DNA from: Streptococcus canis
Lineage (GTDB): Bacteria > Bacillota > Bacilli > Lactobacillales > Streptococcaceae
Assembly (NCBI RefSeq): GCF_900636575.1
Contig: NZ_LR134293.1
Location: 803,001-867,000 of the forward strand
Reading direction: 5' to 3'
Length of the DNA: 64,000 bases
A model generated the notes under the pieces. The model was not told the origin of the DNA and made no database searches. It was given only the letters and a program-made list of their open reading frames with translations. The position numbers and the translations under genes are program-made. This document shows, piece after piece, positions 8,035-17,506 of this stretch. Position 1 is the first letter of the stretch. Each line of letters begins with the position of its first letter.

Positions 8035-8396
8035 AGGACATGGTGTCAAGTGTTTGTTTTGCAACCACTTTGAATCAGATGATTAGGATTACTCTTCCTA
8101 TGATGAAGTGATTTTACTGGTTAGGCAGCCTGACTTTTAGATTTCCGAAAGGCCAATGAACAAGGAAAAATGGCAAAGCTATTTAGCTGAATTTGTGGAG
8201 GATTCATATTTGAATGCTGATGGTATTTCTTTGCAGACCAAGTTGTGCCACCTTGTTGATGCTTAAGAAATAGATGATTTCTTACCGCTACCTTGTCCAG
8301 TTGTTGAATCCTATCGTACGTACCTATTAGCGGTGTCAGCGACTGATTGAAGAAACTGAGTTTCTAACCCCTTATTATTTTGACGATTTGAAATAG
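8024..8396 (+). pseudogene. Degenerate small gene between rnmV and rsmA
   Basis: An ATG at 8024, inside the end of rnmV, opens MGNKGHGVKCFLCNHFESDD and then stops. The same frame continues past internal stops as DYSSYDEVILLVRQPDF, ISERPMNKEKWQSYLAEFVE and EIDDFLPLPCPVVESYRTYL. The last piece, [17 protein letters not shown], is in another frame and ends at 8396. At least three nonsense mutations and one frameshift are needed. The CxxC near the start suggests a zinc knuckle. I do not recognise the family. Its overlap with rnmV and proximity to rsmA suggest it was part of the operon. Confidence 0.7.
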
Positions 8397-8407
8397 AAAG
8401 AACTAAC

Positions 8408-9283
8408 ATGATGCGTATTGCAGATTATAGCGTGACCAAGGCTGTCCTTGATCGTCACGGGTTTACCTTTAAGAAGTCTTTTGGTCAGAACTTTTTGACC
8501 GACACTAATATTTTACAGAAAATTGTTGACACAGCTGAGATTGATCAGTCGGTCAACGTTATTGAAATTGGTCCTGGAATCGGGGCTTTGACAGAATTTT
8601 TGGCAGAAAATGCTGCCGAAGTGATGGCTTTTGAGATTGATGACCGCTTGGTACCAATTTTGGCAGACACCCTGCGTGATTTTGATAATGTGCAGGTGGT
8701 TAACCAAGATATTTTAAAGGCTGATTTGCAGACCCAAATCAAGCAGTTTAAAAATCCTGATCTGCCTATCAAGGTGGTGGCTAACCTGCCTTACTACATT
8801 ACCACACCTATCCTCATGCACTTGATTGAGAGTAAGATTCCATTCCAAGAATTTGTAGTCATGATGCAACGTGAAGTGGCAGACCGTATTTCTGCTGAGC
8901 CAAATACCAAAGCTTATGGTTCCTTGTCTATTGCGGTGCAGTATTACATGACGGCTAAGGTTGCCTTCATTGTGCCGCGCACCGTCTTTGTACCTGCTCC
9001 AAATGTCGATAGTGCTATCCTCAAAATGGTGCGTCGCGACCAGCCTTTGATTGAGGTTAAGGACGAAGATTTCTTTTTCAGGGTGTCTCGTCTCAGCTTT
9101 GTCCACCGTCGCAAGACCTTGTGGAATAACTTGACCAGCCATTTTGGTAAGTCTGAAGACAGTAAAGCCAAACTTGAAAAAGGTCTGGCACTAGCAAATA
9201 TCAAGCCCTCTATTCGTGGTGAGGCCTTGTCTATTCAAGATTTTGGAAAATTAGCTGACGCTTTAAAAGACGTTGGATTATAA
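8408..9283 (+). CDS. rsmA: 16S rRNA (A1518/A1519) dimethyltransferase
   Basis: 291 residues, full length for RsmA/KsgA, which dimethylates two adjacent adenines in helix 45 of 16S rRNA late in small-subunit assembly. The SAM site is [15 protein letters not shown] (about 48-62) and the catalytic motif is [10 protein letters not shown] (about 124-133); KKSFGQNFL near residue 22 is the family N-terminal signature. Two tandem ATGs (8408 and 8411) are possible starts. A strong terminator closes the tatD-rnmV-rsmA cluster at 9289-9313. Confidence 0.96.
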   Translation: MMRIADYSVTKAVLDRHGFTFKKSFGQNFLTDTNILQKIVDTAEIDQSVNVIEIGPGIGALTEFLAENAAEVMAFEIDDRLVPILADTLRDFDNVQVVNQDILKADLQTQIKQFKNPDLPIKVVANLPYYITTPILMHLIESKIPFQEFVVMMQREVADRISAEPNTKAYGSLSIAVQYYMTAKVAFIVPRTVFVPAPNVDSAILKMVRRDQPLIEVKDEDFFFRVSRLSFVHRRKTLWNNLTSHFGKSEDSKAKLEKGLALANIKPSIRGEALSIQDFGKLADALKDVGL

Positions 9284-9288
9284 ACAAC

Positions 9289-9313
9289 CTTCCCAGTTAT
9301 TTGGGAAGCTTTT
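9289..9313 (+). terminator. rsmA terminator
   Basis: CTTCCCA (9289-9295) pairs with TGGGAAG (9302-9308), followed by CTTTTTT. Confidence 0.85.
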
Positions 9314-9340
9314 TTGTTTCCAAGTGTCCTGTGTTTGTTG

Positions 9341-10189
9341 CTAAGTGAACAAGGCATTATGGCTTTGAACAATCAATTCGTCAAAAAATTTTCGTAGGGA
9401 GACTTTCCCACCTTGTAAACCTTGTTTTTGAATAACTTGCATTTCAAGGTGGATATTTTGATAGCCAAAAAGGGCATTGGCATATTGGAGTGAGATGTCA
9501 TTTTCAAAATCATTGATACACAGATGAGCAATGTTCACCATTGCTTTTTTGACGGCTCGCCGTACTCGTTGCAGCATAATTTTTTGAGCATGGGCATCTA
9601 GGGATAGGTGTTTTTCAAAATCAATCTGTTCAAAGGAAATGGTATATTCTAGCATGAGGTTACAGATGGTCATAATATCAGTATAACCGGCTTCAGCTGT
9701 AATCCCTAAGTAAGATAGCATGGACTGAATTTTGTCAAGCTGTCGTGCTGCCATGGTGTCTTGTGTTTCTTTAGCTAAGGAGGGTCCTAGAAGTTCTTGG
9801 ATTAGCTTTAATTTGGCTTCCATTTCAATACTTTCTTTGACTTTGGACACGACTGATCGAACTTCAACGATATTAATGGGTTTAGTAATAAAAAATTCAA
9901 TGCCAGCTTTATAAGCATTTTGGCGTAGTGTTTCATCTTTGACTTGAGAAATCATAATAAACTTTAAACTTGGTCGGCTTTGATGAATCTTCTCTACTAA
10001 GGTTACCCCATCAAGCTTGGGCATTAATAAGTCAATAAGGACAATATCAACATCAGAAACCAGTAAATCATTGTAAGCTTCTCTAGAGTTTGTCGTTGTT
10101 TTACAGATGGTGTGGTTAAAATCTGCCTCAATGATGTCTTGGAGAATCATTGTTATCGAAGGATCGTCATCAATAATATAAAATTTCAT
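9341..10189 (-). CDS. Response regulator with YcbB/GlnL-type output domain
   Basis: 282 residues starting MKFYIIDDDPSITMILQDII. The ATG at 10189 overlaps the kinase stop codon by ATGA, so the longer upstream frame is rejected. The receiver (1-120) has the DDD acid pocket, phosphoacceptor Asp in VDIVLIDLLMPKLDG, and the lysine of FITKPIN. The C-terminal half resembles the YcbB domain found in B. subtilis GlnL, a DNA-binding or antiterminator-like output. Paired with the kinase immediately upstream. Divergence from arcB suggests it controls the arcBC-transporter operon; direct repeats there are candidate sites. Confidence 0.85.
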   Translation of the reverse strand: MKFYIIDDDPSITMILQDIIEADFNHTICKTTTNSREAYNDLLVSDVDIVLIDLLMPKLDGVTLVEKIHQSRPSLKFIMISQVKDETLRQNAYKAGIEFFITKPINIVEVRSVVSKVKESIEMEAKLKLIQELLGPSLAKETQDTMAARQLDKIQSMLSYLGITAEAGYTDIMTICNLMLEYTISFEQIDFEKHLSLDAHAQKIMLQRVRRAVKKAMVNIAHLCINDFENDISLQYANALFGYQNIHLEMQVIQKQGLQGGKVSLRKFFDELIVQSHNALFT

Positions 10190-11481
10190 TTGCTCACTCC
10201 ATTTATTAACTGCTCTTTGCTCAAGGTAATCGTGAAAGTAGCTCCTTTGGGTAGGGTATCTGAACAAGAAATGCTCCCATTAAATTGTTCTTCAACGATT
10301 GTCTTGACATTGGAAAGCCCAATTCCGCGGTAAATATCGCCATTGACATCAAATTTTGTTGAAAAGCCGGGTTGAAAAATGTGAGGTTTCATTTTATCAG
10401 AAATACCAGGGCCGTTATCACTAATGATAATGCGAAGCATTTGGCCGTTTTCCTCGGTAGTGACCACAATGGTTCCTTTTTTCTGAGCGCCGATAGCTTC
10501 CACAGCGTTTAGAACAATATTAGAGATAACCGTCAACAGAAAATAATAGTTGGAAACGGTCATCTTGCTTTGAAGGTGTTCGGTAATGATAATATCTTGC
10601 TGGTGGGCTTGAATGAGACTCCGAACATAGGACAAGGCAATCCGAAAAATGTCTTTGAGAAGCATGCTGGACTCATTTTCCACGCTAAAATAAGTCCCCA
10701 ATCCTTTAATAACATTTTGGTAATCTTTTTTGATTTCATGGACGTCTCTTGCAATGTCTAAGGACAAATGTTGGTAGTGTTGTGGTAATTGCAGTTTTTC
10801 TAATTCCTTATTTAAGAGGTAGGCATTCTTCATGATGTTTTCAATCTCAAGAATGTTTTTTTGCATAAAATAAACTTCACTTTTGACAGCGGACGTTGAC
10901 CAAATGAAATAATAGTAGCGTTGCTCGTGGTATTCTTTGAGTAACAAGAGGGTCAGGTAGCGATAAGTATAGGCCAGAGTACAACTGACGAAGGCTCGAA
11001 TGAGGGCTGTCAGAAAAAGGATTTGAAAGGTTTTAACCGTATAGTTTTGAAAATTAAGGAGAAGGCTGATTTCCAAAATATTGGATAAATAATCACAAAT
11101 GATGATGGCTAGAAAAAAAGTCCCTTTATGGCGATAGGAACGTTTCCAATATAACATGTAAAAACAAGAGCCATAGCATAAGTAAAAAACCATGTCGGTA
11201 AAGACAAACTCTATAATTTTAAAAAAGGAGGCATCACCGACCAGTGTCAATATCATTCCTCTAAATATAGGAGAGACAAGGGCAATGCCTAGACAAATGT
11301 GAAAAGGATTGACATCATCGTTAAAATAAAGAAAAACTGGCAAAATAAAAAGCGACAAGGTTAGGATAAAACCGTCGGTAATGACAGAAATATAAATTTG
11401 GGCAGCTAAGGCAATAGTGATGGCGGCAATCATAATTCGTTGCCGTCTTTCCACATGATTTTTGGTTAAAATATCGAGCAT
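10186..11481 (-). CDS. Membrane sensor histidine kinase, GlnK/YcbA-like
   Basis: 431 residues. About six membrane helices fill residues 15-200 (IMIAAITIALAAQIYISVI, FILTLSLFILPVFLYF and others), with no large extracellular domain, followed by a linker and kinase core. The phosphoacceptor is in ARDVHEIKKDYQNVIKGL, the N-box is NIVLNAVEAI, and the G-boxes are ISDNGPGISD and YRGIGLSNVK. The layout matches the GlnK/YcbA class that works with YcbB-type regulators and senses amino acids such as glutamine. It overlaps the regulator by 4 bases. The start is 104 bases from arcB, divergently transcribed. Confidence 0.85.
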   Translation of the reverse strand: MLDILTKNHVERRQRIMIAAITIALAAQIYISVITDGFILTLSLFILPVFLYFNDDVNPFHICLGIALVSPIFRGMILTLVGDASFFKIIEFVFTDMVFYLCYGSCFYMLYWKRSYRHKGTFFLAIIICDYLSNILEISLLLNFQNYTVKTFQILFLTALIRAFVSCTLAYTYRYLTLLLLKEYHEQRYYYFIWSTSAVKSEVYFMQKNILEIENIMKNAYLLNKELEKLQLPQHYQHLSLDIARDVHEIKKDYQNVIKGLGTYFSVENESSMLLKDIFRIALSYVRSLIQAHQQDIIITEHLQSKMTVSNYYFLLTVISNIVLNAVEAIGAQKKGTIVVTTEENGQMLRIIISDNGPGISDKMKPHIFQPGFSTKFDVNGDIYRGIGLSNVKTIVEEQFNGSISCSDTLPKGATFTITLSKEQLINGVSK

Positions 11482-11509
11482 AGAGACTTCCTAAAAAATA
11501 TCTTTTGAA

Positions 11510-11549
11510 GATTTGTGAGTAAAATTGAGGATTTGTGAAAGCGCTAACT
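11510..11549. promoter_or_regulatory. arcB/kinase divergent control region: direct repeats and cre
   Basis: GATTTGTGA occurs twice (11510-11518 and 11530-11538), exactly 20 bp apart, consistent with one face of the helix bound by a dimeric regulator. TGAAAGCGCTAACT (11536-11549) fits the CcpA cre consensus at 13 of 14 positions and sits over the likely -35 region of arcB. Confidence 0.6.
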
Positions 11550-11585
11550 ATATTATAAGTATAAATAAAAAGGAGGTAATAAGCA

Positions 11586-12584
11586 ATGAAAAATCTACGT
11601 CACCGTAATTTTCTAACCTTATTGGATTTCACAACTCAGGAAGTCGAATTTCTTTTAAATCTTTCCGAAGATTTAAAACGGGCCAAATACGCAGGTGTCG
11701 AACAACAGCGATTGGTTGGTAAAAACATCGCTCTCATCTTTGAAAAAGATTCTACCCGCACCCGCTGTGCCTTTGAAGTAGCAGCTTATGACCAAGGTGC
11801 CCGTGTGACTTACCTTGGACCAACTGGTAGTCAAATGGGTAAAAAAGAAACTGCCAAAGACACCGCTCGGGTTCTTGGAGGCATGTATGATGGGATTGAA
11901 TACCGCGGCTTCTCTCAAAAAACCGTTGAAACCCTTGCTGAATATGCTGGGGTACCAGTATGGAATGGCTTGACAGATGCTGATCACCCAACCCAAGTTT
12001 TGGCTGACTTTTTAACTGCTAAAGAATGCCTTAACAAACCCTATCGTGAGATAAACTTTACTTATGTTGGAGACGGTCGTAATAATGTGGCCAATGCGTT
12101 AATGATTGGTGCTTCCATTATGGGAATGACCTACCATTTGGTCTGCCCTAAAGCATTAAGTCCTGATCCAAAACTTTTGGAAAAATGTCAACACATTGCT
12201 AAGAAAACAGGTGCCGTTATTGAGATTACAGATGATATTGCAAAAGGGGTTCTTCATTCTGATGTCCTTTATACGGATGTCTGGGTTTCTATGGGGGAAC
12301 CTGATGACGTCTGGAAGGAAAGAATTGCTCTTCTAGAACCTTACCGTGTCACCCAAGACATGATTGACATGACACAAAATCCAAATGTCATTTTTGAACA
12401 TTGTTTGCCATCCTTCCATAATAGTGATACCAAAATTGGGAAAGAGATTTACGACCACTATGGCTTAAAGGAAATGGAAGTGTCTGACGAGGTTTTTGAA
12501 GGGCCGCATTCTGTTGTCTTCCAAGAAGCTGAAAATCGCATGCACACAATCAAAGCCGTTATGGTGGCAACTTTAGGTGATTAG
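11586..12584 (+). CDS. arcB: Ornithine carbamoyltransferase
   Basis: 332 residues, full length. Carbamoyl-phosphate loop KDSTRTRC (about 55-62), HPTQ loop in [12 protein letters not shown], ornithine-side DVWVSMGE, and HCLPSFH near residue 275; the usual family form is HCLPAFH, so Ser replaces Ala. It interconverts citrulline plus phosphate with ornithine plus carbamoyl phosphate. Followed after 11 bases by arcC, so the catabolic direction (citrulline phosphorolysis yielding ATP) is likely. No arcA (arginine deiminase) is in the operon, so citrulline must come from outside or from an arcA elsewhere. GGAGG is 10 bases before the ATG. Confidence 0.92.
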   Translation: MKNLRHRNFLTLLDFTTQEVEFLLNLSEDLKRAKYAGVEQQRLVGKNIALIFEKDSTRTRCAFEVAAYDQGARVTYLGPTGSQMGKKETAKDTARVLGGMYDGIEYRGFSQKTVETLAEYAGVPVWNGLTDADHPTQVLADFLTAKECLNKPYREINFTYVGDGRNNVANALMIGASIMGMTYHLVCPKALSPDPKLLEKCQHIAKKTGAVIEITDDIAKGVLHSDVLYTDVWVSMGEPDDVWKERIALLEPYRVTQDMIDMTQNPNVIFEHCLPSFHNSDTKIGKEIYDHYGLKEMEVSDEVFEGPHSVVFQEAENRMHTIKAVMVATLGD

Positions 12585-12595
12585 GAGGAAAGCCA

Positions 12596-13528
12596 ATGGC
12601 AAAAATCGTAGTAGCCTTAGGAGGAAATGCCCTGGGCAATTCTCCAGAAGAACAGCTTGAGTTGGTTAAAGGGACAGCTAAATCTCTAGTTGCCCTCATT
12701 CAAGCAGGTCATGAAGTGGTGATTAGTCATGGTAATGGGCCTCAGATTGGAGCTATTAACCTTGGCATGAATCTTGCGGCAGAACATGGTCAAGGGGCGA
12801 CTTTTCCTTTCCCAGAATGTGGCGCCATGAGTCAAGGTTATATTGGCTATCACCTGCAACAAAGTTTATTAAATGCCTTGCGTCAAGAAGGTATGGCAAA
12901 AGAAGTAGCCACCCTTGTCACTCAAATCGAGGTTGATCCAAGGGATACGGCCTTCCAAAACCTGACGAAACCAATTGGTCGTTTTTATGATAAAGAAACC
13001 TCTGAAAAAATAGCGTCGGAAAAAGGTTATACCTTTGTTGAAGACGCAGGACGTGGCTATCGTCGGGTGGTGGCATCACCTGCACCAAAAGATATTTTAG
13101 AATTGACCAGTATCAAGACCCTGATTGAAGCAGGGATCTTGGTAATTGCAGGGGGTGGCGGTGGTGTTCCTGTTATCAAAACCACTGACGGTTCCTATCA
13201 AGGAGTTCCAGCAGTTATTGACAAAGACCAGTCCAGTGCTCTGCTAGCTGGGAAATTAGGAGCTGACCAATTAATTATTCTGACGGCTGTTGAACATGTC
13301 TATATTCACTATGGCAAAGCGAATCAGGAGAGTTTGACAACGGTAACCACCAAGGAACTGATAGAATATGTCAATCGTGGGGAATTTGCCAAAGGCAGTA
13401 TGCTGCCTAAAATCATAGCTTGCTTGAGTTTCCTTGATCACAATCCGGCAGGAACAGCTATCATAACCTCCTTAGAAGGTCTAGAAGACGCTTTAAATGG
13501 TAAAACGGGTACCCATATTACCAAGTAA
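12596..13528 (+). CDS. arcC: Carbamate kinase
   Basis: 310 residues. Transfers phosphate from carbamoyl phosphate to ADP, releasing CO2 and ammonia; cytoplasmic amino acid kinase fold. Motifs: VALGGNALG (6-14), [22 protein letters not shown], the glycine loop [10 protein letters not shown], and [12 protein letters not shown] near the ATP site. AGGAGG lies 7 bases before the ATG, immediately after arcB, so the two are co-translated. A strong hairpin separates arcC from the transporter gene downstream. Confidence 0.94.
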   Translation: MAKIVVALGGNALGNSPEEQLELVKGTAKSLVALIQAGHEVVISHGNGPQIGAINLGMNLAAEHGQGATFPFPECGAMSQGYIGYHLQQSLLNALRQEGMAKEVATLVTQIEVDPRDTAFQNLTKPIGRFYDKETSEKIASEKGYTFVEDAGRGYRRVVASPAPKDILELTSIKTLIEAGILVIAGGGGGVPVIKTTDGSYQGVPAVIDKDQSSALLAGKLGADQLIILTAVEHVYIHYGKANQESLTTVTTKELIEYVNRGEFAKGSMLPKIIACLSFLDHNPAGTAIITSLEGLEDALNGKTGTHITK

Positions 13529-13535
13529 AGCCTCA

Positions 13536-13585
13536 GGGTGTGAAAATAAGGAGGGTTAGCCCCCCAATATTTTCACCCCCTTTTT
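13536..13585 (+). terminator. Intra-operon hairpin between arcC and transporter
   Basis: GGGTGTGAAAATA (13536-13548) pairs with TATTTTCACCC at 13568-13578 (one mismatch), with an inner G/C-rich arm (GGAGGG and CCCCCC) and a T5 run. The next gene's own ribosome site begins about 35 bases later. Probably partial termination or mRNA 3'-end protection for arcBC. Confidence 0.75.
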
Positions 13586-13634
13586 GATGCCCTTAAGCAG
13601 ACAATATTCCGCACATCGTAAAGGAAGAATTGAT

Positions 13635-15191
13635 ATGAAAATGAGTGATACTAAAAAAGAAGGAAGGGTAACAAAGAGTTTTCGCATGCCCGGTGCCTTC
13701 ACGATACTATTTATCTTAACCATTGTCTCTGTTCTAGCTACCTATATTGTCCCCTCGGGGTCTTATGCTAAGTTGCTGTACAAGCCAGAAACCTCTCAAT
13801 TAGTGGTTACCAAACCTTCTGGAAAGGTTGAGACTCTGGCAGCTACTCAGAAAGAATTGGACAAGCTTGGTGTCCATATTAACATTGAAGAGTTTACATC
13901 AGGTGCCATTAGTAAACCGATTTCTGTTCCCAATACTTACGAAAGATTACAGCAAAATCCTGCTAGTCCTGCTGATATTACCACCAGTATGGTAAACGGA
14001 ACCATAGAAGCTGTTGATATTATGGTATTTATCATGGTTTTAGGGGGAATGATTGGAGTTGTTCGTCGCAGTGGTGCTTTTGAGTCAGGTTTACTTGCTT
14101 TAACGCAAAAAACCAAGGGAAGAGAATTTACCCTTGTCTTTTTAGTGTCCTTGCTGATGGTTTTGGGCGGTACTCTTTGTGGGATTGAAGAAGAGGCAGT
14201 GGCCTTCTATCCAATTCTTGTTCCGGTTTTCTTGGCCATGGGCTATGATGCTATTATTTGTGTGGGTGCCATTTTCTTAGCTAGTTCAGTAGGGACTTCA
14301 TTTTCTACCATTAATCCTTTTTCATCTGTGATTGCCTCAAATGCGGCAGGTATTAGTTTTACAGAAGGCTTGGGTTGGCGTAGCATTGGCTGCGTTGTAG
14401 GTGCTATTTTTGTAGTGACTTATCTCCGCTGGTATGCTAAAAAGATCAAGGCAGATCCTCGCTTTTCTTATGCTTATGAAGACCGTGATGCTTTTAATCA
14501 AAAATGGGGATTAGTGGCGGGCTTAGGAGAGGTCGCCTTTACCCTAAGGCAAAAACTCATTTTAGTTCTTTTTACACTATCATTTCCTTTAATGGTCTGG
14601 GGGGTTATGTCCCAAGGCTGGTGGTTCCCGACAATGGCTTCTTCTTTCTTAGCCATTACGATTGTCATCATGTTTTTAACAGCGACTGGACCAAATGGAA
14701 TTGGTGAAAAAGAAGTTATTGACGAATTTGTAAATGGTGCAGCTAGCTTGATAGGAGTGTCCTTGATTATTGGTTTAGCACGTGGGATTAATATTATCCT
14801 TAATCAAGGGCTTATTTCAGATACCATGTTATTTGCGGCCTCAAAAGTGGCTTCACATGTCAGTGGTCCTATTTTCATCATTGTCATGATGATGATCTAT
14901 TTCTTTTTGGGCTTTGTCGTGCCTTCTTCTTCAGGCTTAGCCGTATTATCCATGCCAATTCTTGCCCCACTAGCGGACACTGTGGGTATCCCCCGCTATA
15001 TTGTGGTCATGGCTTATCAATTTGGTCAATATGCCATGCTCTTTTTGGCACCGACTGGCTTGGTCATGGCAACGCTACAAATGTTGGACATGAAGTATTC
15101 TCACTGGTTAAAATTTGTTTGGCCGGTTGTCACTTTTCTCTTAGTGTTTGGCGGCTGCCTCTTAGTTTTCTTAGTGTTAGTAGCTGGCTAG
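13635..15191 (+). CDS. YfcC-family amino acid antiporter, probable arginine/citrulline-ornithine exchanger
   Basis: 518 residues from the ATG at 13635; AAGGAAG is 9 bases upstream, so the longer frame from 13584 is rejected. An N-terminal helix is followed by a soluble insert (about 40-130), then about eleven helices; signature segments include GGTLCGIEEEAVAFYPI, SSVGTSFSTINPFSSV and FVVPSSSGLAVLSMPIL. Pneumococcal ArcD belongs to this family, so with arcB and arcC upstream an exchange of ornithine for arginine or citrulline is plausible. Substrate is inferred from context. A bidirectional terminator follows. Confidence 0.82.
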   Translation: MKMSDTKKEGRVTKSFRMPGAFTILFILTIVSVLATYIVPSGSYAKLLYKPETSQLVVTKPSGKVETLAATQKELDKLGVHINIEEFTSGAISKPISVPNTYERLQQNPASPADITTSMVNGTIEAVDIMVFIMVLGGMIGVVRRSGAFESGLLALTQKTKGREFTLVFLVSLLMVLGGTLCGIEEEAVAFYPILVPVFLAMGYDAIICVGAIFLASSVGTSFSTINPFSSVIASNAAGISFTEGLGWRSIGCVVGAIFVVTYLRWYAKKIKADPRFSYAYEDRDAFNQKWGLVAGLGEVAFTLRQKLILVLFTLSFPLMVWGVMSQGWWFPTMASSFLAITIVIMFLTATGPNGIGEKEVIDEFVNGAASLIGVSLIIGLARGINIILNQGLISDTMLFAASKVASHVSGPIFIIVMMMIYFFLGFVVPSSSGLAVLSMPILAPLADTVGIPRYIVVMAYQFGQYAMLFLAPTGLVMATLQMLDMKYSHWLKFVWPVVTFLLVFGGCLLVFLVLVAG

Positions 15192-15213
15192 TCGGCTGCT
15201 TTATGACTAACTA

Positions 15214-15260
15214 AAAAAGCCTCATACCTGGTTGTGCATGGCACTAGGTATGGGGTTTTT
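15214..15260. terminator. Bidirectional terminator
   Basis: AAAAGCCTCATACCT (15215-15229) and AGGTATGGGGTTTTT (15246-15260), between convergent genes. Confidence 0.85.
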
Positions 15261-15261
15261 C

Positions 15262-15978
15262 TTATGGAGTGATGACCAAAGCTTTTTTTAAGGCTTGAAC
15301 TTGCTGTTTAGCGGCTGTTTTAGAATCTTTTTTCAAGAGTTCTTGTAGTTGTGCGGCAGCTTGAGGATTGCTTTGTGCTAGCTTGCTTTGCTCTTCTTTT
15401 ACTGTTGGAAGGAGGGTTGTTAATTGCTGAGCCTGCTTTTGCGTCAAGGCTAACCAAGTGTCTTTGGGAATGGTTACCACGGTTTTTTGCGATAGTAATT
15501 GACCTTCTTCTCCAGCGAAACCAAACATAGCCTTGGCAAGTTTGGACTTCCAGATATAACGTTTGGTAGTGGTTGTGACCTTAGCGTCATCACTATTGGT
15601 GGTAAGATAATGAGCTTCTTTTCTGATGGCTTGGCTCATGTGTTTTTGATCAGGCATAAAATGAGCGCTTGGTTTTGGATCTGAGGCTTTATCTCGGTAA
15701 ATCAAGACCTGATTGTTACTCCTTTTTCCAATAGGTTGATAGATTAATAAGCCAAAAGGAGCTTTGGTGTCACCAGCAGAATAAATAGCCTGTGTCTCAT
15801 GCTTAGTTTCAATGCCCATACCTGTATGGTGGATAAAATGGTTCGTCAAATAAAGAACAGAGCCAAGTAGAAGCAAGAGCGAGAGAATTCCTAAGAAAAA
15901 TCGTGTACGAGCTTTAGTAATTAACATCCAACTGATAAAAGAAGCAATGGTTGCTAAACCAATAATAAGAATAATCAT
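15262..15978 (-). CDS. DUF4811 membrane-anchored protein
   Basis: 238 residues. Two N-terminal helices (about 1-20 and 27-46) are followed by an extracytoplasmic domain rich in Lys, Gln and Ala, ending in a helical QAAAQLQELLKKDSKTAAKQ region. DUF4811 proteins are encoded next to DHA2-type MFS exporters in lactobacilli and streptococci; function unknown, possibly an accessory or envelope subunit of the pump. The ATG lies only 2 bases after the MFS stop codon, so the two are co-translated. Confidence 0.78.
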   Translation of the reverse strand: MIILIIGLATIASFISWMLITKARTRFFLGILSLLLLLGSVLYLTNHFIHHTGMGIETKHETQAIYSAGDTKAPFGLLIYQPIGKRSNNQVLIYRDKASDPKPSAHFMPDQKHMSQAIRKEAHYLTTNSDDAKVTTTTKRYIWKSKLAKAMFGFAGEEGQLLSQKTVVTIPKDTWLALTQKQAQQLTTLLPTVKEEQSKLAQSNPQAAAQLQELLKKDSKTAAKQQVQALKKALVITP

Positions 15979-15980
15979 GC

Positions 15981-17480
15981 TTACAAGTCCCTTTCTATTT
16001 CAATGTGTTTGCCTTTTCTGAGGAAAAGGGCAACAATAATCCCTAGTAAAGCAAAGATAAGGCCAATGGTAAACGAGGTTTGGAAACCTTTTAAACTGGC
16101 ATCAATCATTTTAGAGGCATAGGCCAGAGGGTCATTGGTTAGTAATAGTTTAGCTGGTTTGTTGGTATTGATGACATTTTGGGTCACGCTTGAGAGGAGG
16201 GCGACAACGATGGCAGAAGCAATTTGACGAGCAGTGTTATTGGCTGCTGTCCCGTGAGCTGCTTCATGTGGTGGTAGGGCACTCATAGCAGAAGCAGTCA
16301 AGGGCATCATGACCGTGGCAATCCCAAACATACGAATGGCATACATGAGCGTGATAAAGTGGTCTGGTGTGGTTGCTGTCAAGAAGATGAAAGGAATGGT
16401 ACCGATAGCTAGAATACTAAAACCGACGAGAGCCATTCGGCGGGCGCCAACCTTGTCATAAACACGACCAGCAATCGGGCTAACAAGCCCCATCATAAGA
16501 GCCCCAGGTAATAGTGCTAAACCAGAATCAAGCGCTGACAGACCATGAACATTTTGCAAATACAAGGGGAGCATCATTTCAACTCCCATCATAGCCATCA
16601 TGGATAAAGTAATGGCCGCAGTAGTGATAGAAAATTGTTTGACTTTAAAAACACGGACATCAAGGAAGGGGACGTCAAGCTGTAATTGACGGTGGATAAA
16701 GAGGGCAATAACGGCGGCCCCAATAAGGATAGGTAATATCACCATAGTGAGATTTCCCCAGCCATTATTAGCCACATTGGTGAAGCCCCAAAGGAAGCTT
16801 CCGAAACCTAAAATGGATAACATTAGGGAAGGCATATCTAGCGTCATGTCACGATTAGCAATCACATCTTTGATGACAAAAGGTGCCGCTAAAAAGGCTA
16901 GTGTTAAAATAAGCAAGGGCAAGATAAAGATGGCGCGCCAAGATAAGTGAATGCCTAGCAAGACAAGATCGTGTTTCAAAATCCACCCAGCAAAAGTAGG
17001 GCCGATGGCTGGTGCGAGACCAACGACAAGTCCATTTAGGCCCATAGCTGCACCACGTTGTTCAGCTGGGAAAATATTAACCATCACTACCTGCATTAAG
17101 GGCATGGTAATACCAACAGCAGAAGCTTGAATAATACGTCCAAAAAGAAAAAGCGTCCAATTATCTGTCGGCGCGAAGGCAGTTATTAAAAGTCCAGAAA
17201 TCAAAATAGCATAGGCGGTGACATAGAGCCACTTAGTTGAAAAACGTGTGGTTAAATAAGCTGACACCGGAATCATAATCCCGTTTGCTAATAGAAACCA
17301 AGTAGTAGCCTGTTGGGCAGTAGCCAAGTTAATCTTGAAACTGGTCATTAAGGTAGGAATAGCGGTTCCAAGGCTGGTTTGGTTTAGCACTCCTGCAAAA
17401 GTAGCGATCAACAAGAGCATGACCATAGCGGTACGGTTATACTCTTTTCCATGAATATCAAAGGTTTTCTTAGAATTCAT
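15981..17480 (-). CDS. DHA2-family MFS multidrug exporter
   Basis: 499 residues and about 14 membrane helices, the QacA/EmrB (DHA2) size. Typical segments: TWFLLANGIMIPVSAYLTTR (motif A loop region), GRIIQASAVGITMPLM (motif B), GLNGLVVGLAPAIGPTFAGW (motif C of drug antiporters) and PPHEAAHGTAANNTARQIAS in the C-terminal half. Expected role is proton-coupled drug or toxic-compound export. It is the first gene of a two-gene operon with DUF4811. A MarR-type dyad overlaps its promoter. The broken MFS at 6103-6587 is a diverged relative. Confidence 0.9.
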   Translation of the reverse strand: MNSKKTFDIHGKEYNRTAMVMLLLIATFAGVLNQTSLGTAIPTLMTSFKINLATAQQATTWFLLANGIMIPVSAYLTTRFSTKWLYVTAYAILISGLLITAFAPTDNWTLFLFGRIIQASAVGITMPLMQVVMVNIFPAEQRGAAMGLNGLVVGLAPAIGPTFAGWILKHDLVLLGIHLSWRAIFILPLLILTLAFLAAPFVIKDVIANRDMTLDMPSLMLSILGFGSFLWGFTNVANNGWGNLTMVILPILIGAAVIALFIHRQLQLDVPFLDVRVFKVKQFSITTAAITLSMMAMMGVEMMLPLYLQNVHGLSALDSGLALLPGALMMGLVSPIAGRVYDKVGARRMALVGFSILAIGTIPFIFLTATTPDHFITLMYAIRMFGIATVMMPLTASAMSALPPHEAAHGTAANNTARQIASAIVVALLSSVTQNVINTNKPAKLLLTNDPLAYASKMIDASLKGFQTSFTIGLIFALLGIIVALFLRKGKHIEIERDL

Positions 17481-17506
17481 ATTATCTCCTATCTCAAAAA
17501 ATAATT

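Noticed and set aside
8714..9142. 142-codon minus-strand frame inside rsmA
   Set aside because: Lies wholly within a conserved methyltransferase gene and matches no family.
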